Assembly: GCF_000182925.2 (NCBI RefSeq)
Contig: NC_026501.1
Coordinates: 3,761,917-3,825,916, forward strand
Length of the DNA: 64,000 bases
Direction of reading: 5' to 3'
Source: Neurospora crassa OR74A
Lineage: Eukaryota; Ascomycota; Sordariomycetes; Sordariales; Sordariaceae
Within the stretch, counting starts at the first letter, position 1. Every line of letters begins with the position of its first letter. Positions 34,901 through 44,721 of the stretch are shown one piece after another. Both the position numbers and the translations under genes were made by a program. The notes below the pieces were generated by a model. That model was not told where the DNA came from. It saw only the letters and a program-made list of their open reading frames with translations, and did not search any database.

Positions 34901-36500
34901 ACCCAACAATATACATACGACCGATATATACTTTAATATAAATAGCTTTGTCTAGTACGTTATTATATACTAATAAACAATAATCTAATATTTTAGTATA
35001 ATAATAGTAAATCCAATTATATAGAAAAATAACAGGGCCTTTTATACTAACGTTGTCTAGAATAATATACGTATATTATCCAAATATTATACGCACTAAC
35101 AATAACTAAGCGTTAAACTCGAAAAATTCGTAGGGATTATCAACAAAATAGCCTAGACCAGAGTAGGCTCGCCTACTAAAATCGGAAGCCGCAATATTCT
35201 TAAATAATATAAGTAGATCAAAAAAAATCAGAAGTATAGTAACGATTAGCAGGGGGTCCGTAGCATCTTTATCACTTACTAACTAAAACTCTACACCCAA
35301 CCAAACCAATTCTACCGTCGAATTAACCTTCAATTTCTCTAATCTCGCCTTTATATAGTCCGCAACCAACGTCAATTCTTAAAACTCTTCAATAATCCCT
35401 TTATATTACTTAATACAATTCTCTATCTTCTTTACTATAGTAGCAGCCTTTTTCAATTCTTATCATATACGAAATACTTCGATTTTTCGGTACTCGCTAT
35501 CTTTAATATTAGCTAATAAAATCGGCAGCTTTACAACGTTCAATAGGATATTAACCTCCCGTATATATATTATTAGCAATCGATTTCGCATCTAGTTCAA
35601 TAGTATCGATTTCTATAATAGTAATAACCTTATTAATTCAAGGATATTACTAACTTCGTTACATAATAGAAATAGGGCCTCTCGTAGGGCCTCCTAAGTT
35701 TTTTAATTAAGTCTAATTAAATTAACGAATATTACTAACACTATTTCGAATACAATTATTTAAACGGATTTATTCTATCGCAATAGTACAAGAATCGACG
35801 TATCATCCTCGTTGCGCAGATATATATAGCTTAGATAGCCCTCTTCTTCCAATATATTAACTTTATTAAAAGGCTCAGACTCAACCGCAATGATAATATC
35901 CTCGTAATTATTAATACCCAATATATCGTCTAATAATATACTAGATTGTATTACTTAGGCTATAGCATCCTCGAAGTTACTAACTCAAAGCTCGTCGGCG
36001 TTAACGAAAACTAAATTTCTATTAATATACTTTACTAACCGAAAGGGAAGACCTAAATTTATTATTATTATTATTAAATTTTAACCCCGTCTCCTACTCT
36101 TAATTACTTACTAGCAACGGCGGTCTACTCGACCTATTTATCTATTCGATATTTTATATTATATTATCGCCCTCCTTGGCTTATCCTTTAACTACAAAAT
36201 TAACTATAAAATCAACATTACCGAAATAACTACAAGGAGAGGATGTAAGGTTAATTATTATAATATCCTAACTATATTACTACTACTCGTCGGCTTTATA
36301 AACTTCTTAATTATAATTATCATTTTCCTATTAGGGCTAGTCTTAAATTTCCTCTAAGTCTAAACTACAATAATATTTTCTATTAGGCAAGCAAGGCCTA
36401 CGCTTTAGAAAATCTCCCTACTTCCCCATCTCAAATTAATATAATAATACTATAGATTTCGATTGAAGCCTATAAGCAATTAAATATTTCAAATTTTAAA
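31900..36500 (-). pseudogene. TNP2-like transposase remnant of giant 2
   Basis: The clearest copy of the family. In order on the minus strand: a segment ending INFINRFSVFYNSYCILIG, then the open piece 34077-34328 (LVGLLIEEYIKPGSVFPLLL, YSSNFGDITKVL, LDKGMIVDLLRK, IYYTGDML), ISNLFPVLVRLL and ISRPPNVIYLEFNSIVYIV (about 33740-33860), LFLPG...GRLQSP-like positions, and a C-terminal region with NVEKVLLMK and REIIRFILLNIYEDVNPELI (about 32640-32860). Giant 1 has the same series. The pattern resembles TNP2-type transposases and their fungal relatives, which cut and paste elements with short TIRs and 2-3-bp duplications. Catalytic residues are not identified by eye. Upstream limits are uncertain. Confidence 0.62.
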
Positions 36501-37400
36501 CGGCTAGAAATTAATATATTTAAATAATCTAAGCAATCGGTCAGCACTAAAAGTAGTAAACCTACGCACAATCGATTTACTATTTACTTCTACCGCTACA
36601 AATTACTAAAGTAAATACAATAAAATAAAATAGAATATAAATCTAAAGTAGCAAATTCTTTATATACCCTCTATCTACTAATATTATTTATTTAATTAAA
36701 TAATATTTACTAAAGTAATATACAAACTGCGCCCACTTCTATAATAAAACCTTTACTAACTTCGTAAAATCAAATCCATCTATTTTTATCTCTAAAAATA
36801 TCTACTACCAATAACAATCCGCAAATACTTCAATTTTCGCTATTATAACGGATAATAAAGGTATTCCACCGCTTCCATTGCATATTATAAGTAGTACAAT
36901 TAATAAACACAAACACTAAGAAAGCGTAATAATAGAGGTAAATTATTAATTTATTACTACAATACAGCTTAATACAAACTATTTAACCCCGTCGCAACAT
37001 ATCCAAATATACAATATCTCGTAGTCGCCTAAAGTTCAATAACCGCAACCGTCCGATACACTATATAAAACTCCCATATCTATACTATTAAACCAATTAC
37101 CTACTAAAGGTAATACTTCTATTCCCAACTCTAGTATTAGCGCTATTGCATTTAGCGGAAGAGTATTAAAGCGATATAAATAACTACTACCCCGCACCCC
37201 GGCTAAACTAATATAGTATAAGCCTACTATATCGGATTCAATTCTACGTAATAGTAAAAAGAAGTATACTATTAAATATATTTTAACTTTTCAAATATCC
37301 AATACTATTCCTACCTATATTTAATACTAATATATAATAATAAACTCTAAAAAGCTTATTCCAGCGTATTCCGCCCACTTAAGTAATTTAACTTCCTCAA
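36500..37400. promoter_or_regulatory. Divergent intergenic spacer of giant 2
   Basis: AT-rich sequence with no trusted frame, between the two divergent genes. By position it should hold both promoters; no specific element is visible. Confidence 0.3.
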
Positions 37401-38910
37401 AATTATAAATTTCAATTTTCGTATAACGAATATTAAGTAGAAGCCCGACCTAACTAGTCTATTAAATAACGAATTAAATAAAATAAAGAATTAAATCAAT
37501 TCCTTTAATTAAAAGATTTTCTTTATATTCTACTCGAATACATTATCTATATACATTACCTATACCGTCTTTCCTAATATTCTAATAACAAACGAAACTT
37601 TTCTCAATCTATACATCTATATAATAGAATAGTTCGGTACATATAAGTAAAAAATATTATAGAACCGATTCTATAAAATAATTATTAATTAAATTAGGGA
37701 TTTCAAAATAAACTTTCAATTTTATATTAATTATACCAACCTCAATAAGGATAGATTTTTCTACAACTACAATATCGAATATACTAAGAAGTAAATATAT
37801 ACTAGGCTAAACGAATCGCTATTTTCCTACCTCTTCTCTTTCATTACACCCTATCTAGACTAGGAACAGAATTTTATAAATCAAAACTCCCTTCAATTCT
37901 TTTTCCTCAAGAAGGTATACATCGAAACGCTATATAAGGTAACCCAAATTTATATATTTAAATAGAGGAATATAATCAAATATAGCCGTAGGAGTATTAA
38001 ATTCGTATATAAATCATCCAACTAATTAAAATTAAAGGATCCTCGTATAAAAGCCTCGTCTATATTCGAAAATCTATCCGTTTACCCCAACTTTTGTAAA
38101 ATCGAATTAAATATATTTATTTAATATAAAAATATACCTCTTTTAACACCAACTATCGAAACTCAATTCAACCCTACTATATTCTAAGAGTAATATAGTA
38201 CATTATACTCCCCTCCTCCTAAAGCATCTTCTCTATCGAATAATAGCAACTCTCCGGATACAATACCTATAAGAAGTAATATATACTTAGATATTACAAC
38301 GAATACCGCCGAAGATAATATTTATAGAATATTAAATAATAACGAAATTAGAAGTATTAATATTCTAAATCCTTTTAATAATAAAATATTTATCTAATAG
38401 GATAAACCCCAACCACCCAAGTAAATACGCTTCAAATTACCGACTCCGGACCCCCCACTATTAGAATCGTCCGGGAAAAAGCAACCTTTAGAAATATTAT
38501 CGTTGTATTTATTAATTATATTAAAGGATTAGTATAGTACAATTATAATTTAGTTTAATAAACAAATAATAAATCCTAAAATAAGGCTATAAAGGACTAT
38601 ACTACTTAAATATATTGAAGTACTTCGAAATACGTCCCGCAATTTCGACAACTTCTTTATAAGGTTAAAGTACTATATATAATACCTAAAGAATACTCCT
38701 TTCAAGCCTCCGCCGCCCAGAAAAACGATAGAACTTCCACCAATTAAACTAATAATAATTATACTAATCCCAACTCCAATATTTCCACTACCGAAGCCCA
38801 AAACTACTCCCACTCCCAGTATCGAATCTATTAAAGTAATTAAGGAAACTCCAATACCTCCTCTTAATATTAGACTATACAAATTAAAGGCGACCCTAGC
38901 TACCGAACTT

Positions 38911-39000
38911 CCTATTACCAATAAACCTATTACTAATAAACCTATCGCCGATAAACCCATCGCCGACAAACCTATCGCCAACAAACCCATCGCCAACAAG
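38911..39000 (+). repeat. 15-bp coding repeat, six units (KPI-A/T-N/D)
   Basis: Six exact 15-bp steps from CCTATTACCAATAAA to CCCATCGCCAACAAG. Differences are mainly C/T, and all keep a five-residue Lys-Pro-Ile-(Ala/Thr)-(Asn/Asp) unit in frame. Confidence 0.9.
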
Positions 39001-39517
39001 CTCCCGCGCATCTTTATCCTATTAGCAAAAACCCTAAAAGATCGAACTATTTTCAATAAAATTATAATAGATATTAATACTACTAAAAAGTTTCTATTTA
39101 AATATAATCAATACGTACAATTACAAAATGCAATCGATTTCATCAACAAACAAAACCAAGATTCTATTAATTGGACAACGCGAGGAAAGAATATTTTAAA
39201 ATTCTTTAAGGAACTACAAGAATTAACGATCCTACGCATTAAGACCGAAGACAATCAAAAATAGCACAATAAACTACAATAGAAACTAATAGAAGCTAGG
39301 CAACGTTTCCTAAGGGATTCAAAAGAAGAAAATAGGATTAACGAATTTATATTTCAATAAATTAAAGCCAAAAGAAATAATTAATCTATATTTACCTCTA
39401 ACACTATACAGTTTATTAATTATAAAATTCTACCTCTACCGACCAAACTAAAGCCGAACTTTATTCTTATCGAATTATTAAGCTCCAAGTCAAATTCCGG
39501 ATCCAAATTAAAAATCG

Positions 39518-39637
39518 TATCGCCCAAACCAATATCGCCCAAACCAATATCGCCCAAACCAGTATCGCCCAAACTAATATTACCTAATCCTCCTATATCG
39601 CCCAATCCTCCTATATCGCCCAAACCTATACCGCCCA
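39518..39637 (+). repeat. 15-bp coding repeat, about eight units (SPKPI)
   Basis: Steps of ATCGCCCAAACCAAT and variants (later units ATCGCCCAATCCTCCT) encode Ser-Pro-Lys/Asn-Pro-Ile in the frame of the second gene. The codon-sized period shows it was selected as, or expanded within, coding sequence. Confidence 0.88.
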
Positions 39638-40109
39638 CCCTACTCGGTTCGCTTCTATCGCCTAAAATAAATATTAAAATATAGAAATATTTAGAAACTA
39701 TATAAGAATTCGAATTACTACAACGTAACTTTCCCCAAAATATTCGTATTCAATTAGACAATTATATCGATTCTTAATATAACAACTACAATATCAATTA
39801 GGTTATACAAAGCGATAATATCCTCCAATATCTTCGTTATTTATATAAAGACCCTACTCCACCGCCCTTACCTACAGCCTAAGAGAAGTACGAAATTTTA
39901 TACTACGAATTACTTTATAATTTCTAAATTAACTATTTACCCGAAAGATTCATTAATAAATTAAAGGCTCAAAAATATCTAACCAATAATTCTACTAATA
40001 TAGACCTTCAAATATAGGAAATAAAGAGTAAATATATCAACTACGCCTAGCGTAGAATTAAAACGTTATTTTTCAATAAAAAAAAAGTAGTAGAAAAGAT
40101 AGTAGAGGA

Positions 40110-40460
40110 TAAGGAGAAAATAAAGAAGGCGGCTAAAGAGTATTATTATTTTCGTAATATAGAAGAGGCTAAGAAGAAAGAGGAAGCTGCTTATACTACC
40201 CGTACTACCCGTATTACTTATAATACAAAGGAGGCTATAAAGAAAGAAGAGGCTGCTCGTAATATAGAGGAGGCTAAAAAGAAAGAGGAGGCTGCCTATA
40301 CTGCCCGTACTACTCGTAATACAAAAGAAAAAATAAAGAAGGCGGCCGAGGAGCATCATCGTCTTCGTAATATAGAGGAGGCTAAGAAGAAAGAGGAGGC
40401 TACCCATACTACTTATAATATAGAGGAGGCTAGGAAGAAAGAAGAGGCTACTACTCTTAC
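40110..40460 (+). repeat. Charged coding repeat (EEAKKKEEA with T/R-rich linker)
   Basis: At least four copies of GAGGAGGCTAAGAAGAAAGA-like sequence, separated by linkers rich in ACTACTCGTAATAC and by AAGGAGAAAATAAAGAAGGC-like units. Translation gives alternating acidic and basic heptad-like segments, likely coiled coil or single alpha-helix. Confidence 0.8.
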
Positions 40461-41215
40461 ATAATCTTACCGCTTATTTCCTATATTCAACTTATTACTA
40501 AATAAAACCATATTACTAAATAAAGCCATATCGCTATTCAAATACTTCGAACACCGGCCAAATCTACACTAAAGCCTAGTCAAACTACTACCCATCCCTC
40601 TACCTATACCGGCCATTAATATACCTATAGCTATAAATATTCTACAAAGATAGCTTCGCCCCAGGCCTTCTTTTACTATAGATATTACTATATTAAAAGC
40701 TCAATAAGCTAGCCAATCTCTTAAATCTACCCCAATACCAATATCTATATTCAAAAGGGCCGCATCTACCCGTAGTTTACTTAGAAGCAAAGCTCGCCAA
40801 TAGGTATTTACTACTCCTAACCCAAACCGTATAAATACACAATCTTAATCTCGTACCGGTACTCCTACTAACAGCCCGCCCGCCAACATACCTACTAACT
40901 ATACTAAAAGCGGCCGGGAAATATTACAAGGGCGCAATAAGAGGGGTAGCCGTAGTAGTTGTGATATTCAACCCAATTATTACCATTATAATAATTTCGA
41001 CTTTAAGGATCTAATTACTAACGAGTCTATTAATCCTATAGATTTCTACTAAGCGCGTATTACCCTCTACTATACTAGTTATATCTAAGCTAATTATTAT
41101 TTCAATAGAATATATACTATCTACCAACTACTATTATACTTATTACAATTACTATTACTAAAATTACCTCTATTAAGCTCGATATCTTACTTCTATAATA
41201 CGAATAAAAAATAAC

Positions 41216-41755
41216 GGATTATCCAATTATTCTATATACTTTACTACGTATCTTGTATTTCGTTATCTTTATAATTTATTTTATTATATTTATCTTTACA
41301 ATATACGGTACAATTACATACTACATAGTATTATAATTTTATAATAGCTTCAATTCCCTTACGCGCGCCTTAAGTTAAATATATTAAACTTAGCGCATTA
41401 TTACAGCGCATCGGTTCCAGCGTACAGGGTTAATTGAATGGGCAGTCCGTACGCGCAAATATAATTATTGTAAGATATTACTATACTATTAATATTAGTA
41501 GTTACAATTAGTAACTTCCTTAATATAGTCCGTATACTTAATGGACTTCGCTATAAATTATTGCTGGAAGTTAAATACTTAGCGCACTATTTTAGAGGGG
41601 AAAAGGGAGAAGACCTCTTAGCCAATCAAATACTCCCCTCAATCGTCTGGACTAGATGAAATCGTCTAGCCCAACTGCGAAATCTGGTGTAGATGAAATA
41701 TTTGGTGCAGAACCCCCCGTCTACGCTAGACGCCAGCCATATTTTTCCGCTATGG
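41216..41755. repeat. Giant 2 right subterminal region and TIR
   Basis: Non-coding. From 41590 on, CA/TG dinucleotides return, and the inverted subterminal motif lies at 41642-41665 followed by further GTCTAG(A)C-like motifs also seen at the left end. It ends in the right TIR (...TTTTTCCGCTATGG) next to TAC. Confidence 0.65.
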
Positions 41756-43095
41756 TACTTATAATTAATTCTATTAAACGCTCCTTTTAAATTTAAAAGT
41801 ATAAAGGATATTACGGCCGTAAGTTTCTAAATTATATAAACTATATTAATATTTACCTAGATTATAAACTCCATTGAGTAACCTACCTAATTACTTAATT
41901 AGGCCTCCAATAAAAAATCGAACTCTTCGGCTAGTTATATAAATCTCTTAACTATAAGTATTTTGAAAGTTTTTCTTATATTACTAAATAATAATATTAG
42001 CCTTTATATACCTATTAGCTTTTATTAAGCAACATTCTTTTTAGGCTTTTTAAGGATCATTATTTTGATATCCTTAAACTATTATAGGAAATAACTAAAT
42101 TAGAGGCTAATCGATATTAAATATATTATAGCTTACTAGAACGGTTCCTTATATAATTCAAAGAAGCTATTTAAATACTAATCAATCCCAAAGGCTTTAT
42201 TAAGTACCATCCAGAAAAATACGTCTCAAACGTCCTCCTTATCACTTAATTCGCTAATAACTATTATATTAATACTATTTAGTAATTTAGTCCAATTTAA
42301 TAGGTAATCTATTAAAATTTTTACCCTTAGAAAAAAACAATCGGTAAAAATCTCGGCGTTACTATTATAATCTCCGATTTCTATAACACCTTCGTAGGTT
42401 TAACAGGCTAATAATTTAAGTAAGTCTATTAATTAATAATTTTAAATTGAAACCTATTATTCTAATAGTTAAAATTAATTGAAAATCTTTAAAATTTTAG
42501 TAATATTATTGTACTATATAACCCACTAGGCTTTCGCAATTATCTTCTTCTTTTTTATTATAACTTCAATAAAATCCCTCTAATTCAATATTATTTAATA
42601 CTTAAACCACTCCTAATATATCCTCCGCGTTTCTTTTATAGCTATTTGACATTTCAATATCTACTAATTTACTTTCCTCCTTCAACCTTTCTTTTAGTAC
42701 GGGACGAATTCCTCTATAATATTTATAAATTCTCCGTCGAACCTATAAAAGGCCAAGTTAAAATCCTCTACTATATTAATCCTTTTTGGAACCGATATCC
42801 TTTTCTCTAATACCTCCTTCACCTTTATTATATCTATAAAACTCTAACTATATTCTCCTTCTCTTTCAACTTTTATATTCTTTCTTCCTACTTGGACCTA
42901 AATTTCCTAAGGATAGTAGTCCGAGCCGGTTTGCTCGTACCGCTGTACTCCCCAATATTCGGCCACAACCCCGGGTAATAGCTATACATAGTCGATCGTT
43001 CTATCTCTCTCTCCTCGTGTCGCGTTCCCGAGCCTAGTCGGCTCACCACGGGGAGTGAGTAGACTGAGTTCTTTTCAACTAATATATTCTATCAT
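41756..43095 (-). pseudogene. LINE copy B, 5' segment (endonuclease end and RT start)
   Basis: Minus-strand LINE ORF2 remnant. Its far end (43000-43090) is unusually well kept and reads LSLLTPRGEPTRLGNATRG, then RDRTIDYVWL and YEQTGSDYYP, the canonical AP-endonuclease tail (LTP-G-x-T-R, T-I-D, S-D-H). It then enters RT-linker and RT sequence that is fully RIP-altered and stops at giant 2 in the LLDLKGAFN region. The 5' end is truncated near 43095 against satellite-like sequence, as expected for LINE insertion. Confidence 0.85.
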
Positions 43096-44120
43096 TAGTA
43101 CTATAATATTAGTTCAAAATCTTTATATAAATTTTATTTACCTTTACTATTATTTATTGAAATAGAACTATTACATTATAAAGATAATTAGAAAATTAAT
43201 TTACTTTGGTTAAAAGGTTATAATAAGAAGATTTATATAACTAAAGTATTATTAAACTATATTCTACTTAATTTATATTAAACTAAAGTAAGTGAAAAAG
43301 TGCTATGTTTGATTAGATTTTACTTACCTTATACCGGAATACTAACGACTATTATTACTTTATAATATAATAGAAATGGGAGTGTAAGAAAGAAAAAAAT
43401 TAATATTATTTTCAAATAAGGTCTATATATTTAATATTAAAAGTTTCGTTATAATTACTATTTTAAATTGAAAAGGAACTATTACTTTAAAGTACAAAGA
43501 CAATACTAGCTTTTATCAAATTTGAAAAAATCTTATATTGAAATACCTACTACTATTATAATTTGAGAAAAAAATAAAAATACTACTTTAAACCGGATTT
43601 TACCTACCCTATATTAAAATATTTACTACTATTACTACTTTAAACCGAAGAAGAAATACTACTTTAAGATAAAGAAGAAAAATTACTTTTGATTAATTTT
43701 TACTTCCCTACACTAGAATACTTACTACTCTTACTATGTTAAAATAAAGAAAAAATTTTACTTTTAATTAATTTCTATTTACCCTATACTAAAATACTTA
43801 CTACTACTACTACCTCAAAATAAAGAAGAATTATGACTTTGTAGTAAAGAAGAATTACTAACCTTGATTAACTTTTACCTACCCTATATTAAAATATTTA
43901 TTATTATTATTATATTAAAGAAAAGAAGAAATACTACCTTTAACCGACTTTTAACTACTTCATATTGGAATCTTTACTATTATTATTACCTTAAAGAAAA
44001 GAAGATATTATCTTCAACCAACTTTTACTTACTTTATATTAAATACTACGGCCGGATTTACTTTAATAATTATAAATCGATTTTCAAAATTTCCTATATT
44101 AAATAATATTGTAAGAATTA
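43096..44120 (+). repeat. Degenerate minisatellite, about 70-100-bp units
   Basis: Repeats of a unit with TTTTACCTACCCTATATTAAAATA followed by TTACTACTATTACTA and AAAGAAGAA. Unit starts fall near 43313, 43598, 43697, 43776, 43873, 43949 and 44021, so the period varies (72-99 bp). The first 200 bp are looser copies. The open frame 43864-44106 is inside the array and is only a by-product. No coding role seen. Confidence 0.75.
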
Positions 44121-44245
44121 AAGAGTTCCAGTTTAGCCCATCTACCTATACCCTTACTAGATTAAACATTATAAGGTATATAAGAAGGAAAATAAAAGTA
44201 AATAATTGACATAGGAATAATTCATTAAAATGGAAGCGATTAAGT

Positions 44246-44418
44246 ATATACAAAATTATTTAGTAAGGTCCATTTAAAGGGCTATATATTTATAATTAGG
44301 CTAATAATTAATGATATATAAAATTACTTAGTAGGGTCTATTTAGGGGGTTATATACCTATAGCTAAATTTATAATTATATATAGGGTTACTTAATAAAG
44401 TTTATTTAAAGGGTTATA
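44246..44418 (+). repeat. Three-unit direct repeat, 64-69 bp
   Basis: Units start at 44246, 44315 and 44379. Each has TATA(C/T)AAAATTA(T/C)TTAGTA followed by (T/C)ATTTAAAGGG(C/T)TATAT. It directly abuts the LTR-like block at 44419. Confidence 0.7.
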
Positions 44419-44721
44419 TGTAAGAGGATAGTAGAGCGATACGCAGGTGCTGGCCTTATGTATATATATTAAGGTTCGATGAAGAAAGAAAGGATAAAAC
44501 GCTACCCTCCGGGTCGTTCGAGTGCTAGAGCTTAAAGGGCCGTACGCTTTAGTAGCTGCCTTATAGCCTAAGGCAGTTAGAGAATGCTTTAAAAGACCGG
44601 GTGCCGGAGGCTAGTACTGTAGTCCGAGTTAGTTGAAGTAGTCCTAACGCGGATTGCCGTCTTAGTATTTAAGTCTAGTGAATTAAAGCTAAATGCCCTA
44701 TCGGGCGTTAATTCTATAATA
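44419..44721 (+). mobile_element. LTR-like block, gypsy-related
   Basis: About 303 bp from TGTAAGAGG to CTATAATA (TATAACA-type end after RIP). Its first 80 bases follow the order of the gypsy LTR read on the + strand at 3893 (GGTGCTGG, AAGGTTC(G/T)(A/G)T, GAAGAAAGAAAGG), but it is longer and otherwise distinct, so it may be an LTR of a related family. No matching target duplication or partner LTR in the window. CA/TG content is moderately retained. Confidence 0.5.

Larger units (their letters stand above)
37400..41215 (+). pseudogene. Giant 2 second gene: very long repetitive protein
   Basis: A single + strand frame (in phase with 38221 and 38641) can be followed for about 1,000 codons or more, to about 40463, with nearly all stops at Gln-type TAA/TAG. 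Regions in order: a folded-looking N-terminal part (37740-38040, e.g. LNKDRFFYNYNIEYTKK), a Pro-rich part with KPPPPRKTIELPP (38700-38740), six (I)TNKPI/ADKPI units, a Lys/Gln-rich coiled part, about eight SPKPI units, and a charged region repeating EEAKKKEEAA (40120-40460). Beyond that a basic, Gln/Asn-rich tail continues to about 41215. No known domain recognised. Minus-strand frames here (38673-39056, 39420-39638, 40066-40407) are antisense shadows of the repeats. Confidence 0.55.
29998..41755. mobile_element. Giant TIR transposon 2 (TNP2/CACTA-like)
   Basis: An 11,758-bp insertion into LINE copy B with a 3-bp target duplication TAC (29995-29997 and 41756-41758). Ends are short imperfect inverted repeats: left CGCAGCGGAAATATAGGG, right (inverted) CCATAGCGGAAAAATATGG. 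Subterminal blocks are mirrored: the motif at 30087-30110 (ACGATTTCATYTAGTCCA) recurs inverted at 41642-41665. It contains a minus-strand transposase-like remnant (about 31900-36500) and a divergent + strand second gene (about 37400-41215), the same plan as giant 1. It has no obvious nested insertion, so about 11.8 kb is close to its true size. CACTA/TNP2 affinity is inferred. Confidence 0.8.

Noticed and set aside
38673-39056. Minus-strand 127-codon frame with GLLAIGLSAMG repeats
   Set aside because: Exact antisense of the 15-bp KPI-A-N coding repeat of the + strand gene; the + strand frame is much longer and explains all three arrays.
40066-40407. Minus-strand 113-codon frame
   Set aside because: Antisense of the EEAKKKEEA repeat region.
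43864-44106. 80-codon open frame
   Set aside because: Lies within the minisatellite and repeats with it.
44419-44721. Solo LTR with target duplication
   Set aside because: Flanks TTATA and TTAGC do not match, so it is listed as LTR-like only.
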